The notes: generated by a model not told the origin, from the letters alone. A stretch of DNA of 64,000 nt from Apostichopus japonicus (GCF_037975245.1 NC_092578.1:17298821-17362820), one strand, 5' to 3'; shown: positions 25,252 through 38,894, numbered from the stretch's first letter. Program-made: numbers and translations.

Positions 25252-25547
25252 CAGGCGCGTAGCGATGAATTTGCCAAGGGAGGGGCGAACCTGTACGCAA
25301 ACTATTAGAGCCGTAGATTCGGCACCCAAAACTATCTAAGAGTAGCGCCACCATAAGTTGGCGCGAAACGCACAAAAAAAATGTGGCCGAAAATGCCTAC
25401 CAGATCGCTGAACATGGCACTTCCCAGGCCTTGTAAGATGCATCTAAGCGTTTTCTATTTTGAAATTACTAGCGATATCTTAAAAACATACAAAGCAAAT
25501 TTGCCCAAGGGGGGGGGGGGGGCGGTCGCCCCTTCACTACGCGCCTG
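25252..25547. mobile_element. hAT-like MITE, CAGGCGCGTAG family, intact ends
   Basis: 296 bp with ends CAGGCGCGTAGCG and CACTACGCGCCTG. The target duplication is GCTTTATA (25244-25251) / GTTTTATA (25548-25555), 7 of 8 matching. No coding capacity. Confidence 0.82.
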
Positions 25548-25555
25548 GTTTTATA

Positions 25556-27088
25556 CATTAAACTAGAGTCGGTTCATCTGCTGGATGGATCATTACCGAC
25601 ACACTTCGGTCAGTTGACCGTGGCTTCACAGTTGACCATCTACTGGAAGGTCATCATTAGTGGCCCCCAACATTCTCAGTCCCCCTTTCAAGAAGAATAA
25701 GAATGTTTTCTATAGCGGATCTGATCTTCGAAATTGATCGATTATGAAGAATTATTAAAACAGATAAATAAATATCTATAAAGGTTTTAAAGGTATACTG
25801 TATTGGCCCCAAATATGCTAGATATTCAAATATGGTCACATTTGGTCATAATTCTTTTATTACAATCATCGAAGAAATTTTCCTCACTGGGACATTCAGT
25901 CATCGTGTGGGTTCCTTAAAAATGTCTGAATAACAATTTGGAGAATAAAGACCTCCAGGAAAGTACTTTTTGAAAACTTCTAGCAATTATATAGCGAGCT
26001 ATAATTTGGGGTCTATACTGACTACCTTTAACAGCGACAGTAAAACGATTGGGAAACCTTAAGCATACAGGATTATTACTTGAATTTCTAGCATATTAGT
26101 GGGCAATACTCATTACCTTTAAACATACTCCATAAAAATTCAGAGAATCTCCAGTCTATCATTGGAAATTATAGACCTAATACCATTGTTTGCCAACGAG
26201 CGTCACTTCGAACTAGTAAGATATGACACCCCTCCCCCCAGCGCACAAAATGTACCCCAACATGCCACCCTCCCCTCACCCCCTCCCTCCCACTTGACCC
26301 TCCTGTTCTCTCCTTTATCGTTCCCTTCTTTTCATGTGCCAAGTATTATTATAACAAAAATAAAACCAAACAAAAAATAAACAAAGCCCCTAATTGTCTG
26401 TCCTATAATACAGACTAAATTACCTGGAAAGCATCAACATATTTGGTTGATATGGAAACATATCCTTATGTTCAAGACGTCCAGATATGCGTGCGTACAT
26501 AAACAGCTGAAGAGTACATTTGTAGTTATGATAAAATTGAAAGAAAACCACAAATGAGTTGCATTGTCGATCATCAGACTTTTGAAGTAGTTAAACTACT
26601 TCCGCAGATAAAGGACTCTTTGTGGCAAATATGACATTAAAGTTAGACTAATGTGTTTTTGCCGCCTCGGAAAAAGGAACTTCCTGTTAACCACAGAATT
26701 TAATTGATATTGAACGGAACACTGCAAGGTTTTGCTAATTTTTGTCATCTTATAAAATTTACGTTGTTGAAATAGCAAAAAATAAATAATATATGGCGAA
26801 AGAGGGTTTCAAATTTGGTACAGCCAATAGTATTAGAATTTAAACAGGTTTGGTTAAACAAACCAATCAAAAAACATATTCCAACAGATAAAGTAGCATG
26901 AATGATAAATAGTAAACTGATTTGACATCCATACATGACTATAATTATATGAAGTTACAGCTGCGCATGTGCAATGCCGTTAACTCTCAGATGTATTAAC
27001 AGAACAAACGAACATCTTAACAATAAATCGGCTGGATGGGTTCTCAACATTTGACAATCAAAACAAGTATTTTATTTGGAGTGTACGG
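25556..27088. other. Intergenic, no recognised feature
   Basis: AT-rich, with a C-rich patch near 26230-26320. Nothing supportable. Confidence 0.5.
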
Positions 27089-27184
27089 TATGTATACATA
27101 TGGACATCCCATATGTATACATATGGACATCCCATATGTATACATATGGGATGTCCATATGTATACATACATATGGACATCCCA
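27089..27184. repeat. Palindromic ATATG/ATCCC repeat cluster
   Basis: Alternating direct and inverted units of TACATATGGACATCCCATAT, some 96 bp, able to form a long hairpin or cruciform. Confidence 0.85.
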
Positions 27185-27224
27185 GTGGTGATGTTCCTTG
27201 AATTATAACGCTTTGTTGTGTTGT

Positions 27225-27400
27225 GTCAACTAACGGTACTCCCCGTGTCACCCAAGAATGAACCTTCGCACAAAAACCGAACGACTCAACTAAACCACTC
27301 TCAACCCAGTCCACTCTCAACACCAGTCCCCCTCCCCCGTGCATCGAGACTGTGACTGCAGTGTGACCATCTTTAAAGGCGTGTCACCGTTGCAAGGGGA
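27225..27400 (+). repeat. Dispersed repeat, copy 1
   Basis: Matches the reverse complement of 44950-45105 (shared GTCACCCAAGAA, CCGAACGACT, CTCTCAACCC, GAGACTGTGACTG). Noncoding; family unknown. Confidence 0.6.
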
Positions 27401-27771
27401 AGATATACTGAAAATGATCTTAGTCAAAAATATCCGTGTGTCCCGTTACGGTGTGCTACGTTCCAATAGTCAAAAATATACACGTATGTATCCTGTATAT
27501 GTACGTGCGGGTTATAATAAGCAATTGTCGACTTTTGGTACTTGTAAGGATTACATTTATACGAAAAAGGTCAACGGTGAACAGATTAAATTTTTTATAG
27601 TCATAATAATCATTTAATTAAAGTTGGCTTTGACATGATGTTCATATAATTACATTCAGTATGTTTAATAGCACATTGATCACTTAGATGTCTATAGCAA
27701 TAGGCCTTTATGAATTAGGCTCCGAGACACTGCCCCCCAAAAAAGAAGAAAAAACAGTAGGGAAACGTCGT

Positions 27772-30700
27772 TTACGGTAGCACTGGAATTCCATCTGTGT
27801 CTTTAAAAAGACTGTTCCTTTGATCTGCTTTTCCAAAGCTACCGCCTGCACTGCTTCCACTGTCGGTTAATTCTGAACATGTAGACATTGAACAACAAAC
27901 ACTATTTGATTGACTTAAAGTACCAGTTGCGCGAGAACTAATATCTTTCACTTCTTGTGTTGTAATTTTGGCTGTAACAGTTTGACTATCACCCTTATCG
28001 CTTTCACATCCTCCTCCTCTTGGTTTTCTCGACTCTACATCAAAATCTTCGCTGGTACTGCTGTTTCCATCATCGGCTCTTCTGTAATAACTGGTCTCAT
28101 CACTGTGACATGTGTGGACACTGGCATTTGCATAATCTTCTACGTCATAATTTTGCATACTCTCTGGATAGTCGAACACGTTGTCTTGTTCTCCGATTTG
28201 TGACGAGCTGTCTGATTTGATACTATTGGTCGGTTCATCGCTGCTGATCGTCAAATTCAGCAAAGATAACCTCAGACGAGTTGGCGTTTCTGGCAAGGAG
28301 TTAAGATCGATACTAGTGGGATCTGCTTGGTAAGCTAAAGCAGTCATAATCTTCTGATCAGGGACGACATTTGTAGGCCGGACTGACTGCATGAGTGTTG
28401 TTGCTGGAATATGGTGGAAGGAAATGCACTCAAGAAATGGAGAAATGGCTGCCTTCAGTGTCATACCAGGATTTCTTTCAACGTGTGCTCTACTCCAAAA
28501 TAGAACTGCTTGAAATTTGGTGATTTCCTCAGCTCGTAAATCTTCACGAGAAAGAATTAACCTTACCACGTGTTCCGGAAGTGATGTAAAAAACGGTAGA
28601 CGAAGTACACTCTCACCGTTTGTGTCAACGAATTCAAGTGCCTGAAGGAAAAGAAAAGTTAAATTATTTTCATGACAGTATAAAGTAAACGAAAAAACAA
28701 AGTGGTCTTCATGCAACTGCGACCCTTCCCTCAGTCACCCCCTCGCCTTCCCTTGCTCAATAACCTAATTTTCAAGTCACGTGTATTTTCCTTAGACATA
28801 TTCACTGTGTTCAGTAAGGGTTTCTTTTAGTGTGTGAAAATAACACCCGGCTTTCAAATACATCAAATACATACAGCTGGACATTAGAAGGAGGGGTGAA
28901 AATGATGATGACGATGACGAAGATGATGATGATGATGATGATGATGACGATGATGACGATGATGACGATGATGACGACGACGCTTACAATGATGGTGATG
29001 GTAAGGTGACACCCTAAGCAATAACTTTTCTGCGACATAATTTCCCTGGAATGTTGGTAGGTTAGAAATCAACCAATATACTTCCTATACATTATCTAAA
29101 ATAAGCTGATGCTCAATTGACAAAGAAAAAATGACACCTTTCGCCCCTTCCCCTAGTCCTTCTCAATTCATTTTAGCTATAGGGCCAGAGAAAAGCATTG
29201 GTTTGAACAAACGTCGAAGAGAAAACCAAAATCTGGTTATTTAACTTATAGAAGTTGAACAATGTGCAGGACGGTAAAGTATAGGTTGCTCAAACCTAAC
29301 ACTTTAAGGACCCGCATACATATTCAGAAAGTGCAAGGTTACGGGACGATATTTTTTTCGCTTCTGGAATAAAATGCTTTCACGGGGCCGGATTTTGGGC
29401 CACGGTCTGTCTACTGTTTCAGGGGTTTATCTGCTCTAATGTTCCCCTCAAAATTTCCCCAGTCTTTTAGCAGCATTTCCCGCAATTGGGTCACCAAGTT
29501 TATCAAACCTGCCGAGAGTTTCTCAAAATTAGATCGGAATCGACCAAACTGAGACACGGTCTAATGTCACTATAAATACCAATGAGAATCAAAAGGAGCA
29601 AACCCATCTTTAATCTCAATGGAGGAAGAGCCAGGCATCTTATAAACTTAATTGGCAATGATTTGCACCCAACTGATTGATAAAAGTTTAATTAATAGCA
29701 TAAACCCACATAATCTTCTCGTCATGTAGAAATTATTGCAATAAACCTGGCATGGAAAAGTGTCAACTACCGGTAGGTCGCCTAGTTTCTTGGCACGATT
29801 AATTTCCGGACCAACTTGTAGACTAGAAAAAAAAGGGTTGTCGCCATAGATCATTCGATAACACAGTTACCCAAAGGGAAATTCCTACTATGCCAACTGG
29901 AGACATTAACACCAACGCTAATCCTTTGCGTGTTTGTTCCCATTTGGTAACTTTCGTGAGAAGTATGCTCTGGTAGTGACACTATGACTCGATGATGTGT
30001 TGTTTGTAACAATATCAACCGGTAACCGCGGTTTGATGTACGTCGAGTGGGATTTCCTGTTAGTAGTTTATTTCTCACAGTATCATACAGTAATCTGCAT
30101 GATTTTGTAAACGGATATATTGGTCTGAATGAAAACTTATACGGTATAATATACGTTATTGTAGCTTTTGTACTGATAAAAGAGTATAAACCGACTTGGC
30201 GTTACCATGGTTATGATTCACCTACCTTTTGCACGAGGGACTTTGTGGCTTTGTATTGTATGTATTTCTCTGCGGATTTCAGTAAGAGACAGACTGTGTC
30301 TACATTGATACAGCCGTGAAGGAAACCGAGGCAGGCACGCCGTAGCTCCTCTAAACCGTAGTGGTCGGCCGCATTCAGCAGTCCTACATAATGATCAAGA
30401 AAGTAAAAAGAAAAATATATAAAAAATTCATCAATATAAATATAATTTATTATATACCGCAGATATATTTGAATTTATTAAATAAAATGCTAAATGCTCA
30501 ACCATTAGCTAGTGTATCCAATGGGGTGGGGAGGGGGGATATGGAGGAGTGCACGGTGGAGAGAGGGGAATGGTGGGAAAACTGACAGCGATACATTTTA
30601 TTACATCAATGACATAAATACATGGATTAGAAAATTGTTATATTATACAGTACGGTCTGTAAACCCCCCCCCCCCAAAAAAAAAAAACCCAAAATAATTA

Positions 30701-33700
30701 ATGTAACTTTTTGGTGTACAAATTTTGGTAAACGATGCCCCACCACCCTACCACTCCTCCATGGTTACCCGAACCCAACCCCTACCTTGCTCAGGGGGAT
30801 CAAGCCCCATCCCTCCCCCAAAACCCCCCCCCCCAAAAAAAAACCAAACCCCACCAAAAAAAATGCCACCTGTTTACATTCTTGTATGCATGAATCAACT
30901 TTCAAGAATATTTCTGGTGGACGAAAGCCCTATAACCTGATCCATCCTTACAATTACTCCCTAATTGTCCCCGGGCCCGACCTGATCATTGTCCCCCATG
31001 AGCAGGGGACACGAGTAACTGACCCCGGGTCAGGGGGACACGTCTAATTGACCCCGGTCGCGATCCTAATCCACTCTCTCGCCAGATCGGCCCTCTCGAA
31101 GTATTTCTGATAATGTCCCGCATGACGAACCTAACTTAAATATGGAGCCATTGTAAAGGCGGTTACAAAATTAAATTGTTTAACGGGTATTGTTAAGGTT
31201 TCGGTACAAGGATTTGAACAATAGGAAAAACAAAACAAAAGGTTCCTCTGTCTGAACGTAAAACATGCCTGTATGCGTGTATGTCTGTGTGTTTGTGTGT
31301 GTTGAGGCGCATTAAATCTGTGATATATCCCACCCAAATGGAAGAAAATATTCCTTAGATGTTTTAGGTCATTATTTATCACACGTTTCTCTATCACATA
31401 AACCAATGATGATATAGCATGCTAGCTGGGTTAGCTCAGGTCTCCATAGAATAACATCACATCAAGTTTGACGTATGCTACTACTCTCAAGCGTGTTGTG
31501 GGTCAAGCCTGTATAACCACAAGGCAACATTATTCCTGAATGGGGGATTTACAGAGCACTCTCTGGTAACGCATGTAAATAAAGGCAGGAAATATTCAAA
31601 TTTCTCTGAATCACGGTAAAGTAAGTTATTTTTATTTAAAACGGTTTGTACATGGAATACGTGCGGATTGACCGATGATATTGTATAGCTTATACGCGAG
31701 AAAAAGAAACTAATTTATTAATTTGACATATTTCATTCTGAAATGAACGTTCTAGGAACATAACGATACCGACGTTGAGAAATGAAAGTGTCTACCTGGA
31801 AAACACAAATAAACAATTAGAAGTCCCACGTAATCCATATTCAGTGATGTGTATAATTACTTTTTAGGCTACATTCATGTAACGTGGGAAAGTGTCTCCT
31901 CCTTGACGCATTTTCCAGGTTAACGCACCATTTTCAACGTTATTGTTTTTGTCGTAATAGCAAGTCTGTACATAGGTTAACCGGGGAAGGATCAGTTACA
32001 AGAAAGGTTTAGAATCCGAATGAAAGAAAGGCATATACTCAATGTACACGTGATTGCTTTCCATAAGGGACTTATATTGCTCAAGTACAATACAAAATCA
32101 TGTTATCACATAGTAATTTGTTAGGCTTTCATGTAAATTCAGACTAACTAGGTGGCAGTGTAGGAAGTGTGTTTAGGGGTGGGGATGGGGTGAGGGGATG
32201 TGGTGGTGGGAGGGGATGTGGTGGTGGGACTTGAAATGGGTTAACAGTATACTTAGCCATAAATAATATATGATATATATTCTCATTGGGACATGTTTAG
32301 TTCGCTCCAAAGTGGCTCTATATTATAGTGCACTAATACTATACAATTCTTTCAATTCTAACTAAGCTGTATTGTGAATCAACGAAAAACCAAAGCTTGA
32401 GATTGGATGTATCATATTACGCTGGATGCGGAAGTTAAAATTGATTTGATGTTAATGATACTCATAACAGTTTATATTAACGAACGCTGTTGTATATACT
32501 TCATAGTTGCTTTATCGGATAATATTTCCATTTTGAAAAACGTCTGCCATCTGCGAATTGGGTTAATGCTGTTTATGTATCATAATGAAACAATAACGAT
32601 ATGAAAACTCTTCTTAGCATGATATTGAGGTTAAAAATAAAAAATTATCGACTAGCGATATGCTGCAGTACTTGGTGACAAACCAATGTAGTATGCATCA
32701 TTTATATCGAACATATATTCATGGTTATCGTTTTTTTGTGTGTGCTCAGTCTGGGATATGAGGCCTGAAAGGACGTTAAACTTTATTCCATGCATGGAAG
32801 TTTCACGCGTGACCCAGTTTGACCCCCATATACGGGTGTTATATAGCCGACATATACTTCCAGCGAATAAAATGCCAACACAGTTTTCTTGCTGTTATAA
32901 TTTCATATTTATATAGGTCAATGATGCAGACAAACTATAGATTTGACAAAAAAAGAAGATAAATGCTTTAATTTAGATTTTTTCGATATAAAGTACTAAA
33001 CTATATGTTTTCGACTTTGCGTATATGAACAGTAGAGGACAGCGAACACGGATGGTGGGAGGTGGTTGTGTTGGACTCGGTTAGGGTGGGAGTGTATAAG
33101 AATGGCAGTGCGGGGTCTCCGCCTGTAGAGGTAAAGTCGGGACGAATAATATATAAGGAATCTATATGTTGCCTTTTTAACAGCTGACTAAGCACACACC
33201 CTGAAGTACATTTACCTTAAAATGCTGATTGGATATAAAGTTAACTATTGTAATAATTCTGTTACGGTAAAATCAGTACAATAATATTTTTGACCACTTT
33301 CAATCAAATTGTTCCGTATACGAGTTTCGACTCCCCCCCTCCCCCCCCCGGGCCCAAACACACACACACAAAGGTCATTTTTGTTGCAATGTAAATTGGT
33401 AACAATCCGCAGCCTTTCCGTTACAATCTGACTTGAAAGAGAGCTGCTGAATATATTTATTAAACTTCGGTAATCCTGTGTATTCGGCTTTTAATAAATA
33501 TAACGGTTCTTTGGAAAGCAATCTGAAACTTCCTTGAGGCATTTTAACTTTTTAACCATTGCATTATTTCGAAGGATTGTGAACTGTGTTGACACCGAAA
33601 CTATAAGCGCATCATAGGATCATATATCAATATATTAAGGTTCAACATTTGTATAACCCAACAGCCATTACCGGATACATCTTATAAATTTAGACTTACT

Positions 33701-36700
33701 CAAGTCCTCGACCACATGTAGTGCCCAAGCTGCGGTATCTTTCAAATATGCTATTCTTAGCAGCTTGGACAAGTTGTTTATCACAGGTAGCTTTGTCACA
33801 AATACCAATGATGGTGTTTGGAGTTGTGTCTTCTTTCATTGCTTTAATATTTAAAAAAAAAAGCACAAAAAAACATGTACATATTTTATAAACTCACCGA
33901 GTATGTTTCTTGGTTTAAGGGTTGCACATCCGGTATGGCAATAATCGACTAATTGCCGGAACACAGACGGTTCGAATTCTTCTACGGTAATCGTCCGCGG
34001 TCTATTGGCTTCGAAGTCTTTGGCGTCAAAACTGTTCCTTCGAATTAAACGCGAAACCTTCTTCTGTAATTTTCGATTGTCAGGAGAGTTTGTGATTTTT
34101 TTTTGCGAGTTGGTCGATTGGTGGGAATAAAGAATTTTGTGAAACACTCTGAAAATGAGAAAAAAAATACAGTGAAGAATTTAAACTGATGTCAACTTGT
34201 TTTAACTTGTGGTCGACTGGCAAAAAGAGGTGGATATAGATGTGTGACTGGCGATCGATATGTTACTCACCCCCCCCCCCATACCCTACAGTTCAATTCA
34301 CCACTGGGTATAAAGTGTCTTTATCTCCACCCATATCTTCTGAAGAAAGAATGCGCCTCAAATTATCTATTTAAGGCCGGTGATCCATGCATCAACGTGA
34401 CACCGCCTCCTAATATAACTATTCTCAACCAGCGTTCTCCTTTCTCCCCTTGCCCATCCCGTTGCCCTTTTCAATCTCCATTTCACGCCCCCTCCCCCAC
34501 CGCCCAACCCCCTCCCCCACCGTGTGCCATGACCTTACTCTACTACCCTGCCTTCAGTTGAAAATCATTATGGCTGCACTGGCATTCTTAAGTAGAAATG
34601 AAATTCTGACGAACAGAAGTTACCTTTATCAAATTCTGTTAGGCCTTAACCCCCCCCCCCCTGCCCCCTCACCACACTGGCTGAAGGAGGAGGAAACGGG
34701 GTGTGATGTGAAGGCTTTCAAATTACAAGTTAAATTATATCAGTAAGTACTGCATGAAAGACTCAATTCTTTTTCTCGTATAGCATCCATGCTTATCACT
34801 GTTGTGCATGAACTAAAATGAAGTAACGATCCAAACTTCATGCTTTGTATCAAGTGATATGTTTAAAGAAAATTACATGAAAAAAAATCACTTCATTTCC
34901 TTTCAGTTTACTGACAATGTCTTCGTACAAAGACAGTAATAAATATACACATTTATACAATATACAAAAACACTATATGAACATAGTTGAAGAAAAATAG
35001 GACAGTATATTGAACGTACTAGATATCACACACACACTACATGAACCATGTCAATACAGCTTATAACACATCTGCAAAAGCACATTGGCAAAAGAATCCG
35101 TCGAGCCGGAATCGAACCAGCGACCTAGAGATGTCATGATATCAACCGTTCTACAGTCTCCCGCTCTACCAACTGAGCTATCGACGGAACATGTAAGAAC
35201 GGAGGAGTTGTAAATTATATATACAGACCTACGCATACACAGTGCGATTAGTTCAAACAATGTTTTGAATATTGATTTACTGTGTGTGTGTGAAGGAGTT
35301 TAACTTACAAACCAGTAAGGTTTTGCCAAGGTTTATTCCCTGGTTATTTTCATGATCATCCCTTTCTGTCTTTACTTGCAGTGTGTTTAGTTGGACAGTG
35401 CTTTGTAGTATACGATGGAACGTTCCATTAGTTTGTGGGGTATCTCTGAGCATGTGTTCTGTTATTCTTGCACATGTTCACTTGCGGACAACATAAATAT
35501 GCATTGTAAATTTGTATATGTAGAAAACCTCCGTTTTTAAATTAACAATTGGAGTAAGGCACACATTGGAACAAATTTCCTTTAATATTTTATCACACAA
35601 GCAACTAAAAGTGCGACTTTTCTTTTATCGCTTTATGCAACTGTATATGCGAGAGTGCAGTTTTTCACGGTTTTATCTTCGTGTGGCACTCGAATGTCGT
35701 TCTGATTTCTGTAATAGCTCCATGTTCTGATAGAGAGCAGCATATTCCACACTTTTTTTGTAAGCCTTACATCAATATTATAGGTTCTTCCTTAACCCAA
35801 AGTATGGTTGTTGAACCGAACATTTGAATGGAGTAATTACCCCCCCCCCCCTTCCCTGAAATGTAATACATTTCGAACGTTAGCTTATAGCTGTCAATGT
35901 TTTCTGAAGGATTTAGAATTATCAACCTTTCTAGACTTAACTTTTTTGCAGATTAATACTATATTTTCTACTAATCATAAGAAGATATTACAAAAATGTT
36001 TTCCCCACTGAGCTATATTGCTAAATAATCGTAAATTGACACAACTGTTGAAAGCTGCAATAACAAAGTATAGGCTATCATGAAATTTGAAAACTTCAAT
36101 CAAGGAAAAATGTTTTGAGACGGGGAGGGGGATTCCGGAGACGCGGTAGGCCTACATAATGCAGCCCTTTCAAACTCATTCAAAAATTCAAAAGCATATT
36201 AATTTTTATCCGTTTAAATATAGACATATTTCCCGGATTTGAAGTCGATATAATTAGTTCTCGTGCAATGCAATTTTCGGAGAAGCCATAACCTTATATA
36301 TCTTACAAATTAAATTCGAAATAAGTTATTGCAAACCTTCTGCTATTAGGCCTATGTATGTAGGCCTATCTGTCTGATTAAAATGTATAATTCCGGCTCA
36401 CGTCAAGCAGGTGATTTCAAACATTAAACACGGACACGATTGAAGGCATGCAAGAATTAGCGAATCCGTTTTGGGAGGAGTGGGAGCTGCATGAGAAAAC
36501 CCGGCTGGTTTGGGGGGCTTTCCCTCAAACTTTATGAGTTTAAAAGGCAGTTGACCATTAAACAAAAATTATCTCCCATTCACCCATTTATCCTTGACAA
36601 ATTTGTAATGTATGTACTGTAACTTGTAAACATATTTTGTAATTATGTTCAAAGTAAGTCTTACGTAGGCCTATGTATTTTAGTTGCATATGAGGAAATA

Positions 36701-37269
36701 AGATCTAATGTTCTGTATGTTAGAGTAAGTATTCAATCCAGTCGGTGAGCCTCAGATGTTTAGAAGGACATTTCTCAAAAATTACAAGTGTTACAGAAAT
36801 ACGATCTTAACTTATTTCAACAACAATCCAAAATCGATTTTGAACCTGTTACGTCACTCTTCGAGTACCGTACTAACTTCATACGACTTAACGATAATAC
36901 CATACGTTTCTTATAAATACTGTGAAATATGTAATACTTTGCATCATGACAACAACAACGAAAAAAATGGGAAAAAAAAGGTAAAATACCTGCTTCTTGT
37001 GGCAAGAATAGCACGTACAGCTCCGACAGGCTCTTTCTTTTCACCAACTAAAAATGTGACGTCACATAATTCAGGCATGCGCGATAAGAACCCGAGATCT
37101 TCAGCAAGTCCGAGTTTATTATCCAAGACTGCTGGTTCCCCACGCAGGGCAAAAGATGCAAACTCCATCCCTATTGGTCCAAGATCTTCCTTTGTTGGGC
37201 CGTTGGATTCTGGTCCCACGTCACAATGATTATTGGCCGCGTTTTCTTCTCTTCTCGGTGTAAAGCTTT
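27772..37269 (-). CDS. BTB/POZ-BACK domain protein, serine-enriched protein-like (5' end uncertain)
   Basis: Four coding exons were recognised: 37269..36990, 34148..33898, 30383..30226 and 28641..27772 (stop 27774..27772). Joined in phase they encode a BTB domain (SRMPELCDVTFLVGEKKEPV, AVRAILATRSRVFHKILY, EEFEPSVFRQLVDYCHTG, LLNAADHYGLEELRRACLGF), then a BACK-like domain (SAEKYIQYKATKSLVQK, SLPEHVVRLILSREDL, KFQAVLFWSRAHV), and a long acidic Ser/Thr-rich tail (SNSVCCSMSTCSELTDSGSS). Family members usually act as dimeric adaptors, often with cullin-3; no Kelch repeats follow. The spacing and the 'IQYK' segment resemble the insect 'serine-enriched protein' group, an assignment from memory. The first recognised exon is open up to its acceptor, so an upstream exon may exist. 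A candidate start is ATG 37838 with donor after 37826, in matching phase but inside a dispersed repeat. Alternatively translation starts at the internal Met near 37168 (MEFASFALRG). Confidence 0.8.
28902..28990 (+). repeat. (GAT/GAC)n trinucleotide repeat
   Basis: About 29 GAT/GAC triplets in the last intron of the BTB gene. No splice signals indicate that it is exonic. Confidence 0.92.
30700..33897. other. Intron of BTB gene
   Basis: C-run/A-run low-complexity at 30663-30870, short repeats of GGGGACACG/GACCCCGG at 30965-31055, and G-rich units at 32180-32230. No extra exon recognised. Confidence 0.5.
35090..35093 (-). terminator. Pol III T-run terminator of tRNA-Tyr
   Basis: Four T residues on the minus strand, three bases after the tRNA discriminator base, form a minimal RNA polymerase III terminator. 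Confidence 0.6.
35097..35187 (-). tRNA. tRNA-Tyr: tRNA-Tyr (GTA) with intron
   Basis: On the minus strand the sequence folds as a canonical tRNA. Acceptor stem CCGTCGA pairs with TCGACGG, with discriminator A. The D arm is GCTC-AGTTGGTA-GAGC, anticodon stem GGAGA/TCTCT (one G-T pair), loop CTGTAGA with anticodon GTA, and T arm GCTGG-TTCGATT-CCGGC. An 18-nt intron interrupts the anticodon loop after position 37, as is typical of eukaryotic tRNA-Tyr; its removal leaves 73 nt. The internal A box (TAGCTCAGTTGGTAGAGC) and B box (GGTTCGATTCC) are intact. It lies in an intron of the BTB gene, on the same strand. Intact pairing argues for a functional gene rather than a SINE head. Confidence 0.95.
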
Positions 37270-37382
37270 CTGCAAAGAAAGAAAAACAAATAAACTCATT
37301 AACCTAATATAAAATCATTCATTATATATATATAATTGAAATTGCAGTGAGTTGGAAAATATGTATATGTAAATATAAATAT

Positions 37383-37385
<3 letters not shown>

Positions 37386-37480
<95 letters not shown>

Positions 37481-37499
37481 TATATATATATATATATAC

Positions 37500-37539
<40 letters not shown>
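37386..37539. repeat. (TA)n microsatellite
   Basis: Interrupted TA tract directly left of the dispersed repeat 37540-37868. Confidence 0.95.
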
Positions 37540-37540
<1 letters not shown>

Positions 37541-37868
37541 AGGCCTACTTACGCAACGTTACAGGTTTATAACAGTGGGATATGTATATATACACAAGAC
37601 GAATGAGGTGAAAACACGAAAATTTTCGACGACTGACTTTCAACCTGTGATGCCAGATATTCAGTTGTATCAATTATCACAAGTGGCAGATGTCATGAAC
37701 TAAAGTTATCCAGATCGAATTCCATTTCCTCGGCCCCCGTGTGTGTTTGTTTTCTTATCTAATTTCTGCTGCACTTTCGTTTAATTACACAAAAACTCAA
37801 CACATATTATTTGGTTTAAACTCACGAGGATACTCCATTATTACAGTGTGACATTTATAAAGTCTGGT
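37540..37868 (+). repeat. Dispersed repeat next to (TA)n, copy 1, with short conserved reading frame
   Basis: About 330 bp matching the reverse complement of 55838-56167. On this strand the frame ending at 37703 reads [19 protein letters not shown] then [16 protein letters not shown]-stop; the other copy keeps a closely similar peptide and the same stop. A (TA)n tract adjoins it on the left. The candidate first exon of the BTB gene (37838..37826, minus) lies inside. Confidence 0.75.
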
Positions 37869-38890
37869 TCGCAGCTATCAAGATCAAGAACACGAAACTG
37901 TCAAACAAGCTTATCAGTCACCCTTCTATATATGTATTGGACATTTTCTGGCAGTCAGGAAAAAATAGGGCTTCGGGATTCTTAAACAAACTATCTCGTA
38001 CGTCACAGCCGGTGAAACGCCAATTTATAGTTTCAACTTACTTTATACGCGGAATCTCTGTCATGTGTTGTTATGACGCACACCCTATTCCGACCTAAAA
38101 AAAAAGTCAGGTTTATGATTAAACTCCTTGCCACGAAAGTTTGTCATTGTTTCCTCTGTTAACCGATCACAGTGAACTTTTGTTATTCTTATCTCCTTTC
38201 CTTTATCATTGTTGTTTTGACGTGTATAAATTGAGAAGCGACAATCATAACAATTGACACAAGACAGGAATGTAAAATGAATATATTGTTACAAATTAAT
38301 ACGTATTTCTTCTTCTTCTTCTTCCTTTTTTTGGGGGGGGGGGGGGATTGGAGGGGCGCTTTGTTCTTTTTAAGAGAAGTTCGTTGTTCTTGTAAATGTT
38401 AGCCTCATTAAAGTTAGTTACCAATAAACGTCATAACACTAGGACCGAAAATTAAATATTGCAGTTAGTGCTGTTGTTTTGAGAATAACTTCATCGATTG
38501 TTAAGCCGACTGCATTTTTTCATGATCGTTCAAATCCGTGAATGATAGAAATGTTCCAGAGATCTCTGGAAATAATACATAAGAACTGAATCCCAATGGT
38601 AAGTTTACCTATATAATAAATAGCAAATTTAGCTAATATTATAGGGAAGGACGGGTGGGGGGGGGGGGGGTGTACTTATGACCTCTATGATAAAGCGAAA
38701 GTGATAGTGATATACATTTTTGGTACGACCTTCATAATTTGTGGGAGGGGGGAAATCTTTACGATTTTCACTGTTGTAATTTTGGATGTAGGGATCGAGG
38801 TCATGTGTCTACCTCTTATGTAATATTCTTTCCCTCTCTCTCCCCGACTCACCCACCCTATAACAAACAAAACAAAGAGATTCGTTTCGT
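37869..38890. other. Intergenic, no gene seen
   Basis: Poly-G runs at 38334-38345 and 38656-38670. Nothing else recognised. Confidence 0.5.
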
Positions 38891-38894
38891 TTAA

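Noticed and set aside
28020-28220. Plus-strand frames of 66 and 82 codons
   Set aside because: They are shadows of the Ser-rich last exon of the BTB gene on the other strand.
34244-34746. Proline-rich plus-strand frames
   Set aside because: They are generated by poly-C and CCCCT tracts in a BTB gene intron.
36756-37229. 157-codon plus-strand frame
   Set aside because: It is antisense to the BTB exon 37269..36990, which has clear family similarity and splice sites.
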